A DNA stretch of 8,449 nt from Fluviicola sp. (GTDB lineage: Bacteria > Bacteroidota > Bacteroidia > Flavobacteriales_D > Crocinitomicaceae), in assembly GCF_030151805.1 (NCBI RefSeq), contig NZ_JASLCN010000026.1:1-8449 (forward strand), read 5' to 3'. Positions 1 to 4,826 of this stretch are shown here, in pieces. Every line of letters starts with the position of its first letter. Position 1 is the first letter of the stretch. Under the pieces are notes generated by a model that worked only from the letters and a program-made list of their open reading frames with translations, made no database searches and was not told where the DNA came from. The position numbers were made by a program, and so were the translations under genes.

Positions 1-1
1 A

Positions 2-664
2 AGTCTTGCCAGTTTGTGTATCGGTGCCTTTCTTTTAGCTGAAACAGGTTTACTCGATGGGAAGAAATGTTCCACACATTGGGCACATATTCAGGAGTTT
101 AAAGAAAGATACCCGGATGTGGAAGTTGAAGACGGGGCCATCATAACAGAACATGAAAATATTTACAGCAGTGGTGGAGCAAGCAGTTTGTGGAACTTAA
201 TACTATACCTGGTTGAAAAGTTTGCTGACAGAGAAACAGCAGTCATGATTTCAAAATATTTTGCATTGGATATCAGCAGAGATAGTCAATCCCAATTCGC
301 GATATTCAGGGGACAAAGAAATCACGGCGATAGCGAAATTCAAAAAGTACAGGATTATATTGAAAAAAACTATTGCGATAAGATAACAATAGAAACATTG
401 GCAAGTTTAATTCATACAGGTCGCAGAACTTTTGAAAGAAGATTTAAAGAAGCTACGAATAATACATCCATCGAATACATACAAAGAGTCAGAATCGAAG
501 CTGCCAAAACCTTTTTTGAAGCATCAAGAAAGAATGTGACAGAAATCATGTTTGATGTAGGTTATACCGACACAAAAGCATTTAGAGATACGTTCAAAAA
601 GATTACCGGGCTTACTCCAATTGAGTATCGAAATAAGTTTGCAAGAGTTTCAAATGAGGTGTAG
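2..664 (+). CDS. GlxA-type AraC-family transcriptional regulator, 5' truncated by the window edge
   Basis: The reading frame is open to the left edge, so this is the C-terminal part of a longer gene. The TTG at 14 is an internal Leu codon, because in-frame residues SLAS precede it and continue a conserved segment. The first ~110 residues are the end of a DJ-1/PfpI-like (class I amidotransferase-like) domain: the elbow SLCIGAFLLAETGLLDGK with its Cys, then THWAH, and later SSGGASSLWNLILYLVEKF. The last ~100 residues are an AraC DNA-binding domain with two helix-turn-helix units: the first around ITIETLASLIHTGRRTFERR, the second around VTEIMFDVGYTDTKAFRDTF, ending in the family-typical KITGLTPIEYR. 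This order (DJ-1 then AraC HTH) defines GlxA-like regulators, which bind DNA in the cytoplasm; the ligand cannot be predicted. No target gene is visible here, and the next gene on this strand starts about 300 nt downstream. Confidence 0.9.
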   Translation, partial: SLASLCIGAFLLAETGLLDGKKCSTHWAHIQEFKERYPDVEVEDGAIITEHENIYSSGGASSLWNLILYLVEKFADRETAVMISKYFALDISRDSQSQFAIFRGQRNHGDSEIQKVQDYIEKNYCDKITIETLASLIHTGRRTFERRFKEATNNTSIEYIQRVRIEAAKTFFEASRKNVTEIMFDVGYTDTKAFRDTFKKITGLTPIEYRNKFARVSNEV

Positions 665-960
665 TTTTTCTTTTTGTGGAGAAGAGCAAACGAAAATGAA
701 TCCAAAAATCATTCGCTGTAAAATATGATTCTGTTATCAATGAATTATTAGAGATTGTTTTTGCCGTTTATTAATCGGTAATACCTCATTTTGTTGCTAA
801 TCACTATATGCGTAATAAATGGATTTAGCTGGAACAAAAACGAATATATTCTCACTTTCTACAGATATAAAACAGAAAGTATCCAATGTATATTACAACG
901 TTTTTTCTCAATCCTGGAGTTCATTAATCCGTTATTTTTGCAAGAAATAAGAAACAATTG
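665..960. other. AT-rich intergenic spacer
   Basis: I see no convincing gene, RNA or strong hairpin in these roughly 300 nt between the regulator and the small membrane protein gene. There is no clear intrinsic terminator directly after the regulator stop; only a short T-rich stretch follows it. The last 30 nt contain a candidate promoter, listed separately. Confidence 0.5.
933..940 (+). promoter_or_regulatory. Candidate Bacteroidetes -7 element for the gene at 961
   Basis: TATTTTTG matches the Bacteroidetes -7 consensus TAnnTTTG exactly and ends 20 nt before the ATG at 961, which would leave a leader of about 15 nt. A good TTTG -33 box at the right distance is not visible, so this is a moderate to weak call. 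Confidence 0.35.
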
Positions 961-1440
961 ATGACAATAGGATATTTAATAGGAGCTCCAATCGCAATAC
1001 TATTACTGATAGTATTTTTTACACTTTATATAAAATCAAAACGATTAAAAGAGTCGCGAATCAATGATGTGTCAAAATTAAAACAAGGCAAAGTACACAA
1101 CGTATTTTCTCTAAACTTTCCCCTCACGGAAGAAAAAAAGCAAAAAGTTTTAATTTACTTAAATTCCATTGATGCAAAAACCCTGGAAGGAACAAATAAG
1201 GAAATCATTTCATATATTAATGCAAATAGTAAAGCATTATTGGGTGGAATTTTTAATCTTGAAGCAACTAAATTTCCAATTCGAATAGTCGTATTTCTAA
1301 AAGAGAACAGAACTGAAATTCAGATGGATGATAATTATGGATTTCAAAAATTTAAAGGAAATGCAAAAAATGTGTTTGAGCAAAAAAATAAAGAAGCATT
1401 TGAATACCATTTTTCAATGATTTCCCAATTAATCAATTAA
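961..1440 (+). CDS. Hypothetical protein with a single N-terminal membrane segment
   Basis: I do not recognise this family. The 159-residue protein has one hydrophobic helix near the N-terminus (about residues 4-24, IGYLIGAPIAILLLIVFFTLY), followed by a basic stretch (KSKRLKES). The remaining ~130 residues are hydrophilic and mixed in structure, with no Cys and no recognisable catalytic motif. By the positive-inside rule the soluble part is probably cytoplasmic. I chose ATG at 961 over the TTG immediately before it because ATG is the stronger start and a -7-like TATTTTTG lies at a suitable distance upstream. No Shine-Dalgarno sequence is seen, as is usual in Bacteroidetes. It is AT-rich like the upstream regulator and unlike the genes from 2800 on. 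It is probably a lone gene, since the next one is convergent on the minus strand. Confidence 0.7.
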   Translation: MTIGYLIGAPIAILLLIVFFTLYIKSKRLKESRINDVSKLKQGKVHNVFSLNFPLTEEKKQKVLIYLNSIDAKTLEGTNKEIISYINANSKALLGGIFNLEATKFPIRIVVFLKENRTEIQMDDNYGFQKFKGNAKNVFEQKNKEAFEYHFSMISQLIN

Positions 1441-1603
1441 CTAAATGTGTTACTGACTAAAATTTGCGCGACGAAAAAAAATCTCCAACAAGTAGTTCAT
1501 TGTTATGTTAATGCCCCATACTACCAAAAAAATCTGAAATACAACACCTTCCGCAAAAGGGAATCGAACCAAGTTGAAAGTTTTGGAAACTGAATAAAAT
1601 CAT

Positions 1604-1840
1604 CTACAAAAACCGCTTATTCGAAAAGGCCTTTCCCGAACCTGATTTCAAATACTTCTCAAAATGAAATGCTTTGTACTTATCTGAAAATGCTATATAA
1701 GTAATGAGTTCTAGTGGAAGTCTGGTAGAGGTATAATGAACTTCTCCCTTATTGTGGCGTTTCAATCGTTCGTCAATATTGTTTGTGCATCCAGTGTAGG
1801 TTGTTCCATCGGAACATTTGAGTAGGTAGACATATTGCAT
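1604..1840 (-). CDS. GIY-YIG nuclease domain protein (URI/COG2827-like)
   Basis: A 78-residue stand-alone GIY-YIG domain. The two signature strands are VYL (residues 4-6, in YVYLLKCSDG) and YTG (residues 15-17, in TTYTGCTNN). The conserved Arg after them is probably R25 (DERLKRHN), H29 follows, and the metal-binding Glu is E61 in FHFEKYLKSGSGKAF. The ending GKAFSNKRFL is characteristic of small URI-type GIY-YIG proteins, which are about 80-95 residues long, so the gene appears intact. These proteins are predicted metal-dependent DNA endonucleases, but the physiological role of the short Bacteroidetes forms is generally unknown. It lies downstream of the tmRNA gene on the same strand, but the ssrA terminator lies between them, so it is probably transcribed separately. 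No clear consensus promoter is seen in front of it. Confidence 0.85.
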   Translation of the reverse strand: MQYVYLLKCSDGTTYTGCTNNIDERLKRHNKGEVHYTSTRLPLELITYIAFSDKYKAFHFEKYLKSGSGKAFSNKRFL

Positions 1841-1932
1841 TTGTGATACTGATTTTGTGTTCTCTATTTAAGATAGTGAAAAATATCAGTCCGAATTATC
1901 AATTTGAAGGAAAGTCCTGTTTCATTGGGTTC

Positions 1933-1975
1933 AGCTATGCAGAATGAAGGCTTGTGGACTGAGTCCACCGAAGCC
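1933..1975. repeat. Hairpin plus partial copy of the ssrA terminator-side sequence
   Basis: Positions 1933-1950 match 2031-2048 (next to the tmRNA 3' end) at 15 of 18 bases, beginning with the shared AGCTATGCAG. Immediately after comes a strong inverted repeat: GGCTT and AAGCC (1949-1953, 1971-1975) enclose GTGGACT/AGTCCAC (1954-1960, 1962-1968), interrupted only by a 2-nt bulge. No T-tract follows on either strand, so it is not an obvious terminator. It may be a degenerate intergenic repeat related to the ssrA terminator region. Confidence 0.5.
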
Positions 1976-2001
1976 ATGGAGGAATTGTTTGGAATAGAGG
2001 G

Positions 2002-2043
2002 AAATAAAAAGCCCTGCTTCGCTCTTGTCGAGCTATGCAGGGC
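2002..2043 (-). terminator. Intrinsic terminator of the tmRNA gene
   Basis: On the minus strand, directly after the tmRNA 3' end, GCCCTGC (2037-2043) pairs perfectly with GCAGGGC (2011-2017). An inner GCTC/GAGC pairing strengthens the hairpin. The stem is followed by TTTTTATTT (2002-2010). This is a textbook rho-independent terminator and separates ssrA from the GIY-YIG gene. Confidence 0.85.
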
Positions 2044-2046
2044 GAA

Positions 2047-2450
2047 GGTGGAGTCGGAGGGGTTCGAACCCTCGTCCAAACAATGGTCCCGAATGTCTTC
2101 TACATGCTTATTTTTTGATTGGTTTTCGAGTTGAATTCGGACAAAAACACCCAAGATCCAACCTTAGCTTCTAAGATCTCACACCTTGCGCGAAGCTCGC
2201 TCAGTGCCAGATTTTCTAAAATGATTCCCCTTGGCCTGCTGATCGAAAATCAGAATCGTGCAGAGGAGAAACTTGTCCGTGTACTATATCTTCCACTGGA
2301 TTAAGCCGAATTTACCTGGTAAATTAAGCAGCAAGTGCGTATGACGTATTGTCAATTATGGTTCGCAGCAAGATATTTAAGAGCTTCACTACAACGCTCT
2401 GCATGCTTCCCACCGAAATCTCGATTGCTGTCAAATCCAATGTCGACCCC
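2047..2450 (-). ncRNA. ssrA: Transfer-messenger RNA (tmRNA, 10Sa RNA)
   Basis: tmRNA works with SmpB to rescue ribosomes stalled on broken mRNAs and to add a degradation tag. The 5' end on the minus strand is GGGGTCG (2450 to 2444), followed by ACATTGGATTTGAC, the conserved tRNA-like start of tmRNA. The 3' end has a perfect T-arm, GAGGG-TTCGAAC-CCCTC (2057-2073), then CGACTCC (2050-2056), which pairs with the 5' GGGGTCG over 7 bp including one G-U, then discriminator A and CC. The final A of CCA is not encoded (the genome has T), so the end must be completed by CCA addition. The length of about 404 nt fits the family. An internal tag frame ending in Y-A-L-A-A-stop sits at 2324-2353. It is followed by a near-palindromic pair AATTTACC/GGTAAATT, the expected helix after the tag, then the long pseudoknot region. 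Small open frames on both strands here are by-products. Confidence 0.95.
2324..2353 (-). other. tmRNA proteolysis-tag reading frame (predicted DNTSYALAA)
   Basis: Reading back from the TAA at 2324-2326 gives GCT GCT CTT GCA TAC TCA ACG AAT GAC, i.e. DNTSYALAA. The YALAA end matches the tags of Bacteroides (GETNYALAA) and Porphyromonas (GENNYALAA), and the nine-residue length matches too, which places the resume codon at GAC (2351-2353). The A four bases before it agrees with the conserved resume-site context. The ending is secure; the exact first codon is inferred, since the frame is open a little further upstream. Confidence 0.75.
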
Positions 2451-2463
2451 AGTTGTAACAGAT

Positions 2464-2471
2464 CAAAAGTA
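2464..2471 (-). promoter_or_regulatory. tmRNA promoter, -7 element
   Basis: On the minus strand TACTTTTG is an exact match to TAnnTTTG and ends 13 nt before the first G of mature tmRNA. Transcription would start about 7 nt upstream of the mature 5' end, leaving a short leader for RNase P to remove. No clear TTTG -33 box was found at the usual distance. Confidence 0.55.
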
Positions 2472-2826
2472 AGAAAAAAATCGGAATTCTATCTGATTCT
2501 TATGTTTTCTTAACCAAAATGAGCAGGAGGGAGGAACGATAAAATTTCTTCTGATTTTGTTTTCATGATTGCCTGTCCGCGATATTGTGAACAACCCCAT
2601 GCCTGTAAGGCTTTCAGAATTATTTTTCAACGTAGTGTCCTAAAATATAGGTGATGAAATGGAAAGATACTGATATCAAATATTCGTGTATTTTCTTCTC
2701 CCGCAGAAGAGTGCAAATATTAGCAGAAAATGAGAGACTTTTTACACGTGACTCAGCGGTCCTCTGCGTCCCTCAGCGGGAAATTTCAAAAACCACCTAA
2801 ATTCTGGGACAAGTCATTTTTCAAAC
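2472..2826. other. Gene-free spacer between ssrA promoter and RRM gene, with decayed repeats
   Basis: No protein gene of normal size is supported. The spacer has an 18-codon minus-strand frame at about 2510-2566 (MKTKSEEILSFLPPAHFG) that could be a broken N-terminus, small hairpins such as GCCT-gta-AGGC near 2611, and a pair of oppositely oriented CGCAGAG-type repeats at about 2694-2715 and 2751-2785, listed separately. Confidence 0.5.
2694..2785. repeat. Opposed CGCAGAG-type short repeats downstream of the RRM gene
   Basis: At 2751-2785 the plus strand has three evenly spaced motifs about 9-10 nt apart (CAGCGGTC, CTGCGTCC, CAGCGGGAAA). At 2694-2715 a related element runs in the opposite orientation (TTCTCCCGCAGAAGAGTGC). 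The left arm also folds on itself (CTTCT-cccgc-AGAAG). The TTCTGCGGGA core is shared with the tandem units at 5949-6213, so these belong to one dispersed repeat family. Confidence 0.6.
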
Positions 2827-2854
2827 AAAAAATCCCGACTCAAAAAGCCGGGAT
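2827..2854 (-). terminator. Intrinsic terminator of the RRM protein gene
   Basis: On the minus strand, 10 nt past the stop codon, ATCCCG pairs with CGGGAT (2849-2854 with 2832-2837), with one inner mismatch and a further C-G pair around a T-rich loop. A run of T (2827-2832) follows immediately. This is a good rho-independent terminator. Confidence 0.85.
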
Positions 2855-2864
2855 CATCCAATTT

Positions 2865-3470
2865 CTATTCCTCTTCGTCATCGTCATCCCATCCGGAAGA
2901 ACGGTTTCGATTATAATTAAAGTCGTCATCCTCATCGTCGTCCTCAAAGAAACGATTTCCTTTGCCGCTTTTTTTGTAAGCTTCCATTTTGGTCTTCTTC
3001 GGAGCGTCTTTACTACCGCGCGTATCTTTTTCCTTTTTACGCTCAACTTTCATCGGATTTACTTCCTCCGGATTGAAAACCGGTTTCCCGGGTTTAGTAT
3101 CATCCGGTTTTTTGTAATCCGATTTAAAATCAGTTCCAGGGCTGCGATCTTCTCTCGGACGATCACTTCTGAACGGCGGTCTGTCATTCGAACGATTGTT
3201 ATCGCCGGAAGGCTTTCCACCTGAAGCGCGGTCATCAGCTTTCTTAACGGCAATATTCCTGCCGTTAATCGAATAGTTGTCTAAAGCTTCAATGGCCTTT
3301 TCAGCTTCTGATTCATTCGCCATTTCAACAAAAGCAAAACCTCTCGGTTTGCCTGTTTCGCGGTCTTTTGCAATGGTAACACGGTTTACTCTTCCATGTT
3401 CTTCAAAAAGGGACTTCAACTGTTCTTCTGTTGCGTTGAAATCAAGTTTTGCCACAAAAATACTTGTCAT
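2865..3470 (-). CDS. RRM-domain RNA-binding protein with long disordered, acidic-ended tail
   Basis: A 201-residue protein with one RNA recognition motif at residues 1-80. RNP2 is IFVAKL (4-9) and RNP1 is RGFAFVEM (43-50), so both aromatic RNA-stacking positions of RNP1 (F45, F47) and one of RNP2 (F5) are present. The following ~95 residues are highly charged and Pro/Gly/Ser/Asn/Arg-rich (several RSDRP/REDR segments), then Lys-rich, and the last 28 residues are mostly Asp/Glu (FFEDDDEDDD ... WDDDDEEE). Most bacterial single-RRM proteins (Rbp type) are about 80-110 residues, so the tail is long. In Bacteroidetes, where Hfq and CsrA are usually missing, RRM proteins are candidate global RNA regulators or chaperones; that role is inferred here. 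It is a single-gene unit with its own promoter (3523-3553) and terminator, and its leader carries a small hairpin (3496-3510). Confidence 0.9.
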   Translation of the reverse strand: MTSIFVAKLDFNATEEQLKSLFEEHGRVNRVTIAKDRETGKPRGFAFVEMANESEAEKAIEALDNYSINGRNIAVKKADDRASGGKPSGDNNRSNDRPPFRSDRPREDRSPGTDFKSDYKKPDDTKPGKPVFNPEEVNPMKVERKKEKDTRGSKDAPKKTKMEAYKKSGKGNRFFEDDDEDDDFNYNRNRSSGWDDDDEEE

Positions 3471-3495
3471 CGGTATTTAAATATTCTCTTATGTT

Positions 3496-3510
3496 ACCTC
3501 AATTCGAGGT
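3496..3510. promoter_or_regulatory. Small hairpin in the 5' leader of the RRM gene
   Basis: ACCTC and GAGGT form a perfect 5-bp stem with an AATTC loop. It lies between the predicted transcription start (about 3517) and the start codon (3470), so it would be part of the mRNA leader. A role in autoregulation or mRNA stability is a guess. Confidence 0.4.
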
Positions 3511-3522
3511 GTTTGTTTTGAA

Positions 3523-3553
3523 CGAAGATATATAAATTTTCAAATTCTCAAAA
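3523..3553 (-). promoter_or_regulatory. Promoter of the RRM protein gene
   Basis: On the minus strand TTTTG (3549-3553), an 18-nt spacer and TATCTTCG (3523-3530) fit the Bacteroidetes promoter pattern with one mismatch in the -7 box. The predicted start near 3517 gives a leader of about 45-50 nt. Confidence 0.55.
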
Positions 3554-3572
3554 CTTTGAATGATAATTCTAT

Positions 3573-3595
3573 CAAACCAATGAGTTATCGGTTTG
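3573..3595. repeat. Inverted repeat between mscL and the RRM gene promoter
   Basis: CAAACC (3573-3578) pairs with GGTTTG (3590-3595), then one mismatch and two more pairs close a GAGTT loop. It lies about 40 nt beyond the mscL stop. There is no T-run on the minus strand, so a terminator role is uncertain; an operator-like site is equally possible. Confidence 0.4.
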
Positions 3596-3632
3596 TTTCA
3601 AGGCTTAAAGAGAGAAAACATTTTCACCTGTT

Positions 3633-4022
3633 TTACTTGTTTTTTAAAAGGTCGCGGATCTCTGTCAAAAGCTTCTCCTCATTGGAAGGTTCCGCCGGTG
3701 GAGCCGGAGCTTCTGCTTCTTGTTTCTTACGCAGATTCGTTGCTTTATTCATTAATTTAATCATCATAAAGATGCAGAAAGAAACAACCAGGAAATTAAT
3801 AACTGAAGCAATAAATTTACCATACATCACGCCTCCATCGGTTTTGATTTCTTCCAGTTTGTTCACATGTAAAGTTGTCATTACAGGTTTAAGAATGAGT
3901 GGAGTAATAATATCCGTTACCAATGAAGTAACAATAGCCCCGAAAGCAGCACCTATTATGACAGCAACCGCCAGGTCAACCACATTTCCGCGCATGATGA
4001 ATGCTTTGAATTCCTTTAACAT
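3633..4022 (-). CDS. mscL: Large-conductance mechanosensitive channel MscL
   Basis: MscL opens a wide pore in the inner membrane when tension rises under hypo-osmotic shock, letting solutes out. The 129-residue protein has the family layout. A short N-terminal amphipathic helix (MLKEFKAFIMRGN) leads into the conserved first membrane helix VVDLAVAVIIGAAFGAIVTSLV and then the TDIITPL turn. A periplasmic loop of about 30 residues (to around YGKF) is followed by the second helix, FIASVINFLVVSFCIFMMIKLM. A charged linker rich in Ala, Pro and Glu leads to the C-terminal bundle helix NEEKLLTEIRDLLKNK. The size agrees with the family (about 120-150). It follows recR on the same strand after 77 nt but has its own well-formed promoter in that gap. 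Confidence 0.97.
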   Translation of the reverse strand: MLKEFKAFIMRGNVVDLAVAVIIGAAFGAIVTSLVTDIITPLILKPVMTTLHVNKLEEIKTDGGVMYGKFIASVINFLVVSFCIFMMIKLMNKATNLRKKQEAEAPAPPAEPSNEEKLLTEIRDLLKNK

Positions 4023-4044
4023 AGTTCTTAGTTTGAAGTATACC

Positions 4045-4074
4045 CAAATATAATATTTATCTCATTGGGAGCAA
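4045..4074 (-). promoter_or_regulatory. mscL promoter
   Basis: On the minus strand TTG (4072-4074), a 19-nt spacer and TATATTTG (4045-4052) fit the Bacteroidetes consensus exactly. The predicted start is near 4039, giving a leader of about 17 nt before the ATG at 4022. Confidence 0.6.
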
Positions 4075-4099
4075 GAAAAGTGAAAAGTATTTTCATCCG

Positions 4100-4705
4100 T
4101 TAAGACTGGAAAGGAATGCTCTGCTGAATGGAACGCGACAAGGTAATTTCATCCGCATACTGAATCTCCGAACCAACTGCGATTCCACGCGATAGGGTAG
4201 TGATCTGCACATTGCTGGCATGCAGCTTCTTATACAAAAAGAAATTGGTGGTGTCGCCTTCCATCGTCGGACTCAAAGCCAGGATCACCTCGTCTGCTTT
4301 TCCTGCCGCACATTTATCCACCAAAGGCTGAATGAACAAATCATTCGGACCAATTCCGTCCATCGGGGAAATAATTCCGCCCAAAACGTGATAAATTCCG
4401 GTATACGTTCCCGTACTTTCAATCGCCATTACATCGCGGATATCTTCCACAACACAAATCAGACGGTGATTTCGTTTTTCATTCGAACAAATCGAACAAA
4501 CAGGAGTATCAGAAATATTTCCGCAGGAAGAACAACTTTGAACATGCGTTTTCAATTGCTGCAAGACATCGCCGAAACGCTCCAGTTCATCCGGATTTCG
4601 CTTCAATAAATTCAAGACTAAGCGCAACGCAGTACGTTTCCCGATTCCAGGCAGAGAACTGAATTGTTCTACAGCTTCTTCAACGTATTTGGAAGGAATA
4701 TTCAT
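4100..4705 (-). CDS. recR: Recombination protein RecR
   Basis: RecR works with RecO (and RecF) to load RecA onto SSB-coated single-stranded DNA in gap repair. The 201-residue length is normal. From the N-terminus: a helix-hairpin-helix segment SLPGIGKRTALRLVLNLL (residues 17-34); a four-Cys zinc finger, C58-x2-C61 and C70-x2-C73; a Toprim domain starting at ICVVEDIRDVMAIESTG (with E87); and the conserved YHVLGGIISPMDGIGPNDL and TTLSRGIAVGSEIQYADEITLSRS blocks towards the C-terminus. All expected key residues are present. The gene is divergent from the membrane protein gene at 4827 and upstream of mscL. Its -7-like box (4711-4718) lies so close to the ATG that the mRNA may have almost no leader. 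Confidence 0.98.
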   Translation of the reverse strand: MNIPSKYVEEAVEQFSSLPGIGKRTALRLVLNLLKRNPDELERFGDVLQQLKTHVQSCSSCGNISDTPVCSICSNEKRNHRLICVVEDIRDVMAIESTGTYTGIYHVLGGIISPMDGIGPNDLFIQPLVDKCAAGKADEVILALSPTMEGDTTNFFLYKKLHASNVQITTLSRGIAVGSEIQYADEITLSRSIQQSIPFQS

Positions 4706-4710
4706 TGGAC

Positions 4711-4718
4711 CAAAAGTA
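4711..4718 (-). promoter_or_regulatory. recR promoter, -7 element; possibly leaderless transcript
   Basis: On the minus strand TACTTTTG matches TAnnTTTG exactly and is separated from the ATG by only 5 nt, so transcription would start at or within a base or two of the start codon. About 19 nt upstream there is only a partial -33 match (TTTA). It is identical to the -7 boxes at 2464-2471 and 4815-4822. Confidence 0.45.
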
Positions 4719-4790
4719 AGGTTTTTAGCTTGTTTTTAAACCCGAAAAAAGCAGCCTCATTGATTTTATGAGTTCCTTAACAAAGTAGGA

Positions 4791-4822
4791 TTTGTGTTTT
4801 CCTGCTTGAAACAGTACTTTTG
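4791..4822 (+). promoter_or_regulatory. Promoter of the membrane protein-smpB operon
   Basis: TTTG (4791-4794), a 20-nt spacer and TACTTTTG (4815-4822) form the best Bacteroidetes-type promoter in the window. The expected transcription start, about 4827-4829, is at the in-frame GTG at 4827. This rules out the earlier GTG at 4794, which would overlap the -33 box. Confidence 0.65.
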
Positions 4823-4826
4823 CGCT

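Noticed and set aside
14..16. TTG as start codon of the first gene
   Set aside because: In-frame residues SLAS precede it with no stop and continue the DJ-1/PfpI elbow of the GlxA family, so the gene is truncated by the window edge.
2047..2075. A tRNA gene at the TTCGAA T-arm
   Set aside because: The matching acceptor strand is about 400 nt away and a tag frame lies between, which identifies tmRNA instead.
1864..2304. Three open frames on both strands (1864-2154 minus, 1904-2134 plus, 2119-2304 plus)
   Set aside because: They run across the tmRNA 3' half, its terminator and the adjacent hairpin; the protein sequences match no domain and the RNA gene explains the DNA.
2047..2450. Genomic island attachment site at the tmRNA 3' end
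   Set aside because: No integrase gene and no second exact copy of the tmRNA 3' end is found in the window; only a weak partial match at 1933-1950 exists.
2730..3253. Open frames overlapping the RRM gene, including a 164-codon plus-strand frame
   Set aside because: These are shadows of the RRM gene, whose own frame has clear RNP motifs; the antisense frame arises from the low-complexity acidic and Lys-rich tail.
4794..4796. GTG at 4794 as start of the membrane protein
   Set aside because: It overlaps the -33 box of a well-formed promoter whose predicted start lies about 33 nt further downstream.
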